Assembly: GCA_000183865.1 (NCBI GenBank) | Contig: CM001047.1 | Coordinates: 1,430,150-1,443,977, forward strand | Length of the DNA: 13,828 nt | Direction of reading: 5' to 3' | Source of the DNA: Listeria marthii FSL S4-120 | GTDB taxonomy: Bacteria > Bacillota > Bacilli > Lactobacillales > Listeriaceae | Made by a program: the position numbers and the translations under genes | The notes under the pieces: generated by a model | Database searches by the model: none | Told to the model about the DNA's origin: nothing | What the model saw: only the letters and a program-made list of their open reading frames with translations | Shown here: in pieces, positions 8,806 to 13,828 of the stretch | Layout of the letters: each line of letters starts with the position of its first letter | Position numbering within the stretch: the first letter of the stretch is position 1

Positions 8806-9930
8806 TTATTCCAGGAAGTCTTTCAATTGTTTGCTGCGGCTTGGATGACGTAATTTACGTAAAGCTTTGGCTTCAATTTGACGAATCCGTTCACGAGTTA
8901 CACCAAATACACGACCAACTTCTTCTAAAGTGCGCGTACGACCATCATCTAGACCGAAACGTAAGCGAAGTACGTTTTCTTCACGGTCCGTTAATGTATC
9001 AAGCACGTCTTCTAGTTGTTCTTTTAGTAATTCGTAAGCTGCGTGATCGGATGGTGAAGTCGCATCTTGGTCTTCGATAAAATCGCCAAGGTGGGAATCA
9101 TCTTCTTCGCCGATTGGTGTTTCAAGAGAAACTGGCTCTTGTGCGATTTTAAGGATTTCCCGAACTTTTTCAGTTGGTAAGTCCATTTCTTCACCGATTT
9201 CTTCAGGTGAAGGATCGCGGCCTAAATCTTGTAATAAGGAGCGTTGTACACGGATTAGTTTGTTGATTGTTTCAACCATATGCACCGGAATACGGATTGT
9301 TCTAGCTTGGTCCGCAATCGCACGGGTTATCGCTTGACGAATCCACCACGTTGCATAGGTACTGAATTTAAACCCTTTATTGAAGTCAAATTTTTCAACG
9401 GCTTTCATTAGTCCCATGTTACCTTCTTGAATTAAATCAAGGAATAACATACCACGACCAACATAACGTTTTGCAATACTTACAACAAGGCGTAGATTGG
9501 CTTCTGCAAGACGTCCTTTGGCTTCGATGTCGCCAGCTTCGATACGTTTTGCTAAGGCAATTTCTTCATCTGCTGTAAGTAAGTCTACTCGACCAATTTC
9601 TTTTAGATACATGCGAACAGGGTCATTAATTTTTACGCCTGGTGGTACACTCATATCTGTTAAATCAAAGGATTCGGTTTCTTCTTTTACAAGTTCTGTT
9701 TCATCTGGATCTTCATCATCTGCATCGTCAGAAACTTCAATTCCTGCTTCACCAACATGTTCTAAATACTCATCCATTTGATCGGAATCCAAAGTGAATG
9801 GAGCTAATCTGGCAGCGATTTTTGCATAAGTTAAAATCCCCTTTTTCTTACCTTCTTCTATCAGGGCTTCTTTTACTTGCTCAACACTTAGTTCAGCAAC
9901 TGGTTTTGTGTTTTTTGTTTTATCACTCAT
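8806..9930 (-). CDS. rpoD: RNA polymerase primary sigma factor SigA (RpoD)
   Basis: A 374-residue group 1 sigma factor. Region 1.1 (about 1-65) leads into a very acidic linker (D-D-A-D-D-E-D and following, 68-86). Region 1.2 starts at N102 ([12 protein letters not shown]), and regions 2.1-2.4 span about 144-221, including the aromatic melting motif [10 protein letters not shown]. Region 3 follows, and region 4.2 (about 333-361) holds the -35-reading helix [10 protein letters not shown]. It lacks the large insert of E. coli sigma-70, as expected for Firmicutes. The start is ATG 9928-9930; AAGGAGG lies 13 bases upstream, a long spacing. An in-frame TTG at 9952-9954 would add eight residues but would place the ribosome site inside the gene. 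It is the last gene of yqxD-dnaG-rpoD and follows a structured 94-base spacer. Confidence 0.98.
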   Translation of the reverse strand: MSDKTKNTKPVAELSVEQVKEALIEEGKKKGILTYAKIAARLAPFTLDSDQMDEYLEHVGEAGIEVSDDADDEDPDETELVKEETESFDLTDMSVPPGVKINDPVRMYLKEIGRVDLLTADEEIALAKRIEAGDIEAKGRLAEANLRLVVSIAKRYVGRGMLFLDLIQEGNMGLMKAVEKFDFNKGFKFSTYATWWIRQAITRAIADQARTIRIPVHMVETINKLIRVQRSLLQDLGRDPSPEEIGEEMDLPTEKVREILKIAQEPVSLETPIGEEDDSHLGDFIEDQDATSPSDHAAYELLKEQLEDVLDTLTDREENVLRLRFGLDDGRTRTLEEVGRVFGVTRERIRQIEAKALRKLRHPSRSKQLKDFLE

Positions 9931-9958
9931 AACTGCCTGTATTCCTCCTTCCAAAATG

Positions 9959-10011
9959 CCGCTAACCTCATTAAAAGGCTTCTCTTAGGTAATAATACCA
10001 TCATTTAGCGG
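9959..10011. repeat. Long-range inverted repeat in the dnaG-rpoD spacer
   Basis: CCGCTAA (9959-9965) pairs perfectly with TTAGCGG (10005-10011) across 39 bases. Inside, GGTAATAATACC (9989-10000) can form a 4-bp hairpin, and CCTCATTAAAAGG (9966-9978) has 3-bp ends, so the mRNA could fold as a three-way junction. There is no T-run, so it is not a simple terminator. The structure ends about 10 bases before the rpoD AAGGAGG. A TATTAT sits in the inner hairpin, but without a good -35. Confidence 0.5.
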
Positions 10012-10024
10012 TTTTAAAACGTTA

Positions 10025-11908
10025 TTAATCCAATTGGCCGCTGTTTAACTGACGGTTGAGTTGGACAATTTCGAGCATGACGCGAATTTCGTTTTCATTA
10101 TCGTTTTCACGATTATACGTCGCTAGTTCTTGCTCAAGTTCTTTCTTCTTTTGTTCTAATTTATACCGTTTTAGACTTCTAATATAGTCTTCAAACTGGG
10201 GTTTACCTTGTTCATCTGGACTAATAACCATTTCTAGGCTGCTAATAAGTCCTTTCATTGCAGCATCAGGAACACTATCCATGAATTTTGTTGGATCCGC
10301 ATCATTACCTTCCGCAAAATAACCAATTAGATAGGTATAAAGTGCTTCGTAATTATCATGGTAAAACGTCGTATCACCGAGAAGTTGCTTAATTAAAAGA
10401 AAATTATCTCGGCTTTCCATCATTGCTTTCATTAGCTGCTGCTCTGAGATAGTATGGGCAGATAATTTTTGTTGTGTTGGCTGCTCAAAAGAAAATAGCA
10501 TTTCTGTATCTTCTTGCGGCATCATCCCCATAAAAGAATCATCTATTGGTGGTTCATTATAACTAGCCATTTGTTGTGATTTTTGACTATTTTTTAGTGA
10601 CTGCTGTAATTGTTGTTTTAAGGTTTCGATGGTTAATTCAAATTCATCTGACAGCTGTTTTAAGTATAATTCTCGCTCTACAGCTTGATCCAGCTTTGCA
10701 ATTTCACGCAGACAATCATCTATATAAGCGATTTGATCTGTTTCATTTTGCAAATTACGTTCTTTGCGCAAATAGTGAATTTTAAAAGCGGTCCAAGTCA
10801 TTCGTTGTTGCTTATAGATTTCTTTGAATTTTTCTGCGCCACTTGCTCTAATGAAGTCATCGGGATCTTTTCCGGCGGGGAGTTGCAAAACAAAAACATC
10901 TAAGCGATTCCGTTCGACGAGGAGTGTACCTGCTTTGTAGGCAGCTTCAATCCCAGCGCGGTCACCGTCATAACAGATAATAGCTCGATTAGTGAGCCGT
11001 TTAATCAAATCTGCATGTTCTTCGGTTAAGCTAGTACCCATCGAAGCAACGGCATTTTGAACGCCTGCTTCTTCAGCGGAAATAACATCCATAAAACCTT
11101 CCATGAGTGTGATTTCTTCTTGTTTTCGAATAGCCTGCCTTGCCTCGGAAAAATGGAATAACGTCCGTCTTTTATTAAAAATAGGCGTTTCAGGGCTATT
11201 TAAATACTTTGGTCCGTCGTCACGATCAAATAAACGACCAGAAAAAGCGATAATTTGGCCACGATCATTCGTAATAGGAAACATAATTCGATTCCGAAAA
11301 CGATCAACCATTTGGCCATCATCACGTTCTGATAAAAGCCCGGCCAGACCAGCAAGCTGTAAATCCATGCCTCTTTTTTCTAGAAAAGAAGTAATCGTTG
11401 CATGGTGATTTGGTGCAAAGCCAATTTGGAAGGTGGTCATCATTTGTTCAGACATACCGCGTTCTTTCAAATAGGTTAATGCTGCTGCGCCTTCTTCTGT
11501 TTCCATCAAAATATAATGATAGAGTTTGGCGGTCAGTTGGTGCATTTCGACCATTTTTGCCGTTTCAGAAGTTTCTTTTGGTAAATTACTTGTGTCGCGT
11601 TCTTCTGGGAGCTCGATAGACACATCTAAATGGCTCATATCTGCCACTTTTTTAACCGATTCGACAAAAGTGAGTCCATCATGTTCCATTAGAAAGGAAA
11701 AAACGTTGCCTCCCTTACCACACCCAAAACAATGGAAAATCTGTTTTTCTGGTGATACGGAAAAAGATGGCGTTTTTTCGCCGTGGAAAGGACATAAGCC
11801 AGAGTAATTACGCCCCTGCTTTTTTAATTGGACATAATTACCAATTATATCGACTATATCCGCTTGATTCCGGACTTGATCAATTACTTCTTCAGGAATC
11901 CGCGCCAT
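10025..11908 (-). CDS. dnaG: DNA primase DnaG
   Basis: A 627-residue bacterial primase that lays RNA primers at the replication fork with the DnaC-type helicase. The N-terminal zinc domain has ligands C39, H42, C60 and C63 (C-P-F-H...C-F-G-C). The TOPRIM catalytic core shows E270 (M-E-G-F-M-D-V), D314 and D316 (Y-D-G-D-R-A-G), and D348/D350/D351 (K-D-P-D-D). After about residue 440 comes a Gln/Ser-rich linker, then the C-terminal helicase-interaction domain, which ends in a charged helix. The ATG at 11906-11908 has AGGAG 12 bases upstream. An in-frame TTG directly abutting AGGAG (11918-11920) would add four residues but has no spacing, so I prefer the ATG. It is 19 bases after yqxD and 94 bases before rpoD, which is the macromolecular-synthesis operon arrangement. 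Confidence 0.97.
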   Translation of the reverse strand: MARIPEEVIDQVRNQADIVDIIGNYVQLKKQGRNYSGLCPFHGEKTPSFSVSPEKQIFHCFGCGKGGNVFSFLMEHDGLTFVESVKKVADMSHLDVSIELPEERDTSNLPKETSETAKMVEMHQLTAKLYHYILMETEEGAAALTYLKERGMSEQMMTTFQIGFAPNHHATITSFLEKRGMDLQLAGLAGLLSERDDGQMVDRFRNRIMFPITNDRGQIIAFSGRLFDRDDGPKYLNSPETPIFNKRRTLFHFSEARQAIRKQEEITLMEGFMDVISAEEAGVQNAVASMGTSLTEEHADLIKRLTNRAIICYDGDRAGIEAAYKAGTLLVERNRLDVFVLQLPAGKDPDDFIRASGAEKFKEIYKQQRMTWTAFKIHYLRKERNLQNETDQIAYIDDCLREIAKLDQAVERELYLKQLSDEFELTIETLKQQLQQSLKNSQKSQQMASYNEPPIDDSFMGMMPQEDTEMLFSFEQPTQQKLSAHTISEQQLMKAMMESRDNFLLIKQLLGDTTFYHDNYEALYTYLIGYFAEGNDADPTKFMDSVPDAAMKGLISSLEMVISPDEQGKPQFEDYIRSLKRYKLEQKKKELEQELATYNRENDNENEIRVMLEIVQLNRQLNSGQLD

Positions 11909-11927
11909 TTTGACAGTCAACTCCTAT

Positions 11928-12368
11928 TTACTTATTTTGCAAAAATGTCGTCAATCGATCTTGGAAAAGCGAGCGATCAGCATCACTCATTGCTTTTGGA
12001 CCTTTGCTATATTTGCCTTGTTGCCTTTCTTTGGCGTGTCTATAGCGAATATCTAACATTAATGACATTTCTTCTTCTCGGTAAAGTTCGCCGCGATTAG
12101 AAAAGACAAATGTACCTTTTGCAAGTAGAATGCTAGCTAGGCCAATATCTTGTGTTACGATAATATCGCCTTTTTTGGCTAAATTCATCATTCGCATGTC
12201 TGCTGATTCTTTTCCTGTGTCAACAAAAATCCAATTCTCTCCGTTCGTATTGACAGAGTAATGGTTAAACGAGGCGACAAAAGTAACTTCTAAGTGAAAT
12301 TCTTTTGCTACTTGTTTTATTTCTGACTTGACTGGACAAGCATCGGCATCAACCAAAATTTGTGGCAC
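11928..12368 (-). CDS. yqxD: UPF0178 / DUF188 family protein (YqxD/YaiI)
   Basis: A protein of 146 residues in the DUF188 family, widely conserved and placed before dnaG in Bacillus-type operons. The N-terminal I-L-V-D-A-D-A-C-P-V-K (4-14) and the internal V-T-Q-D-I-G-L-A with S-N-R-G-E are the family's conserved patches. The Asp-rich pattern resembles PIN/NYN-like nucleases, but no activity is established that I know of, so I give no function. For the start, the ATG at 12375-12377 directly abuts GAGAGG, while the GTG at 12366-12368 is 9 bases from GAGG and gives the usual M-P-Q-I-L-V-D-A-D N-terminus, so I choose the GTG. It is the first gene of the operon with dnaG and rpoD, preceded by a leader with hairpins and two promoter candidates. 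Confidence 0.88.
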   Translation of the reverse strand: MPQILVDADACPVKSEIKQVAKEFHLEVTFVASFNHYSVNTNGENWIFVDTGKESADMRMMNLAKKGDIIVTQDIGLASILLAKGTFVFSNRGELYREEEMSLMLDIRYRHAKERQQGKYSKGPKAMSDADRSLFQDRLTTFLQNK

Positions 12369-12406
12369 ACATTCCATCCTCTCTTCAAAATCTATGAAGG
12401 CACGTT

Positions 12407-12433
12407 AAAAAACGAGTTTTTCCACCCGTTTTT
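12407..12433 (-). terminator. Terminator-like hairpin in the yqxD leader
   Basis: The arms 12408-12416 and 12425-12433 pair as AAAAACGGG with CUCGUUUUU (one G-U wobble in minus-strand RNA), with an 8-base loop and a run of six T at 12407-12412. It lies between the sigma-A promoter and the yqxD start, so it could act as an attenuator of the operon or as the terminator for yqfL readthrough. The GC part is only 4 pairs, so strength is uncertain. Confidence 0.55.
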
Positions 12434-12466
12434 AAAATAATATGCATAGATTTAGCTTTTTTATAA

Positions 12467-12536
12467 GCGAAATTAGATTATACGGGAAGATACTAACTTT
12501 TACAAGCAGATTTCCCCGTATAATATATATATTCGC
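12467..12536. repeat. Large imperfect inverted repeat enclosing the yqxD promoter
   Basis: The left arm 12467-12488 and right arm 12512-12536 share, in mirrored order, GCGAA, an unpaired AT-rich part of 5 versus 7 bases, an exact 10-base core ATTATACGGG, and AA (with one extra G on the right arm). The loop is 23 bases. It contains the sigma-A promoter: -10 in the left arm, -35 in the loop. Confidence 0.65.
12477..12505 (-). promoter_or_regulatory. Sigma-A promoter for yqxD-dnaG-rpoD
   Basis: On the minus strand, TTGTAA (12500-12505) and a perfect TATAAT (12477-12482) are 17 bases apart. Transcription would start near 12470, giving a leader of about 100 bases before yqxD that contains the hairpin at 12407-12433. 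Confidence 0.75.
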
Positions 12537-12557
12537 CACAAAAAGCAAAAGTCCTTC
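12531..12557 (-). promoter_or_regulatory. Sigma-H-like promoter upstream of yqxD
   Basis: On the minus strand, GAAGGACTT (12549-12557) and GGCGAAT (12531-12537) are 11 bases apart. Against the Bacillus sigma-H consensus RNAGGAWWW-(11-12)-RNNGAAT, as I recall it, only one base (C for W) departs. It begins immediately after the yqfL stop codon. The Bacillus sigA operon is known to have a sigma-H promoter. Confidence 0.5.
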
Positions 12558-13382
12558 TTATAATTCTAAATTTTCATCAACAATTTCACCAATGTGGATT
12601 AAAATCTCATTTGCTGTCTCTTCAATGGCTTTATTCGTCACATCTAAGACGAAACAATTAAGTTTACTTGCTAATTTATTAAAAATCGCTAGCTCTTCAT
12701 CGATACGTTGATTACTTGCGTAAGTTCCAGCACCAGGCAAACCAATCGAGATTAGGCGTTCTTGTCTGATTTTCGTTAATTTTTGTTTACTAATTTTCAG
12801 ACCGATGATTTTCTTAGGATCAATTTCAAAAAGTTCATCGGGAATTTGTGCTTCTGGAACGATGGGAATATTAACGATTTTCAAACCTTTAAGCGCTAAA
12901 TATTGCGATAAAGGTGTTTTGGATGTTCGCGAAATACCAATTAATACATAATCCGCTTGCAAAATGCCTCTAGGATTACGTCCATCGTCATTTTCAACGG
13001 CAAATTCGATTGCTGCTACTTTAGTGAAATACGCTTCATCCATCGAACGAACACGTCCTGGTTCAGAAAGTGGCTTGATTTTATACGTTTCCTCTAACTG
13101 GTTTAAAAGCGGGCCAAATAAGTCAATGATTGGCACACCGAAAGCTTGAGCCGTTTTGTTTAGCTCTTCTCGAACACTTTCTAGTACAATCGTATGCACG
13201 ATAATACCATTATTTACGGCCACTAAGTCGACAATTTCTTCAATCATATGGGAAGAGTCGACGTGGTGAAAACGATGAATAAACTTCGGTGTTTGACCAA
13301 ATTGACTAAGTGCTGCTCTTGTCACAAGTTCGGCCGTTTCTCCTGTTGAATCGGAAACCACGTATACGGCTGGTTGAGTCAT
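12558..13382 (-). CDS. yqfL: Pyruvate,phosphate dikinase regulatory protein family (YqfL, DUF299)
   Basis: A 274-residue protein of the PPDK/PEP-synthase regulatory family, bifunctional Ser/Thr kinase and phosphorylase enzymes that inactivate and reactivate pyruvate,phosphate dikinase or PEP synthase. Visible motifs are S-D-S-T-G-E-T (10-16) near the N-terminus and the P-loop-like G-I-S-R-T-S-K-T (149-156), the nucleotide site of the family. In Bacillus the homologue acts with CcpN in gluconeogenic control. The start is ATG 13380-13382, with GGAGG 8 bases upstream. A longer frame from a TTG at 13406 would bury that ribosome site in codons and is rejected. It lies 34 bases after glyS, so it is probably the last gene of a glyQ-glyS-yqfL unit. 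No ppdK target is in this window, so the substrate is inferred from family only. Confidence 0.92.
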   Translation of the reverse strand: MTQPAVYVVSDSTGETAELVTRAALSQFGQTPKFIHRFHHVDSSHMIEEIVDLVAVNNGIIVHTIVLESVREELNKTAQAFGVPIIDLFGPLLNQLEETYKIKPLSEPGRVRSMDEAYFTKVAAIEFAVENDDGRNPRGILQADYVLIGISRTSKTPLSQYLALKGLKIVNIPIVPEAQIPDELFEIDPKKIIGLKISKQKLTKIRQERLISIGLPGAGTYASNQRIDEELAIFNKLASKLNCFVLDVTNKAIEETANEILIHIGEIVDENLEL

Positions 13383-13416
13383 ACATACTTCCTCCTCTTT
13401 GCTCAAAATCTTACTT

Positions 13417-13828
13417 TTATTTTACATTAATTTCATCCATTTGAGCAAATTCTTTAATAAAGCTTGCCAGTTCGAATAGTAAAGCTAGACGGTTGTTTTT
13501 CAATTCGTCATTGTCGCTCATAACTAGCGTATTGTCGAAATAAGCATCGATTGTTGTACGCAAATCGGCGAATGCTTTTAGTCTTTCAATGATGGTTAAA
13601 CCGGCATAATCAAATTTTAATTTTTCTAGTTTATCAAATAGTGCTTGTTCGTATTCATTTTCAAATAACGCCGGATCCACTTCCACGCCATCTTCGTATT
13701 TTTTAGAAATTTTCACTACGCGGCTAAGTGCTTCGATTGTTGGACGGAACCATTCAGCTTCAGCGTGTTCATTTAAAATTTGGGCGCGGTCGATTAGTTG
13801 CGGAATCACGTTTGGATCGCCGGCGATG
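13417..13828 (-). CDS. glyS: Glycyl-tRNA synthetase beta subunit, C-terminal part (partial)
   Basis: The last 136 residues of GlyS; the frame stays open to the right edge (first full codon reads Ile), so the GTG at 13807-13809 is internal, not a start. The fragment matches the C-terminal helical, anticodon-recognising region, with the family's closing pattern [16 protein letters not shown] followed by a short tail ending N-V-K. With GlyQ (alpha subunit, outside the window) it charges tRNA-Gly in an alpha2-beta2 enzyme. In many Firmicutes glyQS is controlled by a glycine T-box leader upstream of glyQ; that leader would be off this window, so yqfL may share this control through co-transcription. 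Confidence 0.94.
   Translation of the reverse strand, partial: IAGDPNVIPQLIDRAQILNEHAEAEWFRPTIEALSRVVKISKKYEDGVEVDPALFENEYEQALFDKLEKLKFDYAGLTIIERLKAFADLRTTIDAYFDNTLVMSDNDELKNNRLALLFELASFIKEFAQMDEINVK

Noticed and set aside
9497..9781. Plus-strand Ser-rich frame opposite rpoD
   Set aside because: It is antisense to the conserved and acidic regions of sigma-A; the Ser/Pro bias is the complement of Asp/Glu/Ala codons.
12519..12524. Plus-strand TATAAT in the right arm of the inverted repeat
   Set aside because: No -35 at 16-18 bases and no plus-strand gene downstream; it is explained by mirror symmetry with the true minus-strand -10.
12442..12711. Plus-strand frame of 89 codons across the yqxD-yqfL spacer
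   Set aside because: It runs through the inverted repeat, the promoter elements and the yqfL 3' end, has no ribosome site and no recognisable protein character. It is a shadow of yqfL plus AT-rich spacer.
13383..13406. Upstream extension of yqfL by eight residues from a TTG
   Set aside because: The codons would contain the AGAGGAGG ribosome site itself, which is well placed for the ATG at 13382.

Overview
The window looks like core chromosome of a low-GC Firmicute, most likely Listeria and probably L. monocytogenes or a close relative. The order prsA-like lipoprotein / zurR-zurM-zurA / ppaC / nfo / cshB / ispH / yqfO-trmK / rpoD-dnaG-yqxD / yqfL / glyS is one I recognise from Listeria, and the proteins read as close homologues of Bacillus YqfO, YqfN (TrmK), SigA, DnaG, YqxD and YqfL. 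Species assignment is from memory, not from a search. All genes run on the minus strand except ispH. I see no tRNA, rRNA, insertion sequence, phage gene or CRISPR array.

Layout, left to right. (1) 1-255: 5' part of a PrsA-type foldase lipoprotein gene, cut by the window edge. (2) 354-2513: zinc-uptake operon zurA-zurM-zurR with overlapping genes. It is read from a TTTACA-17-TATACT promoter whose -35 is overlapped by a Zur box, and it ends at a terminator. (3) 2526-5771: cshB-nfo-ppaC (DEAD-box RNA helicase, endonuclease IV, family II pyrophosphatase), with 14-15 bp gaps, an extended -10 promoter and a strong terminator after ppaC. (4) 5800-6869: ispH, divergent from cshB, with its own sigma-A promoter. 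(5) 6871-6914: a shared convergent terminator. (6) 6916-8738: trmK-yqfO with a 4 bp ATGA overlap, lying just downstream of the rpoD terminator. (7) 8764-12557: macromolecular-synthesis operon yqxD-dnaG-rpoD, with a structured dnaG-rpoD spacer and an unusually rich upstream region. (8) 12558-13828: yqfL and the 3' end of glyS.

How the genes work together: ZurA and ZurM form the ATPase and membrane parts of a zinc importer, and ZurR closes the feedback loop by repressing the promoter when zinc is sufficient. YqxD-DnaG-SigA links replication priming to the main sigma factor. TrmK (tRNA m1A22 methylation) and YqfO (Nif3 family) follow and may depend on readthrough. IspH makes IPP and DMAPP in the last step of the MEP pathway.

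The coding content is conventional and I found no new gene system. The most interesting material is non-coding. The 190 bp between yqfL and yqxD carries a sigma-H-like promoter, a large imperfect inverted repeat enclosing a sigma-A promoter, and a terminator-like hairpin in the leader. The 94 bp dnaG-rpoD spacer carries a long-range inverted repeat just before the rpoD ribosome binding site.
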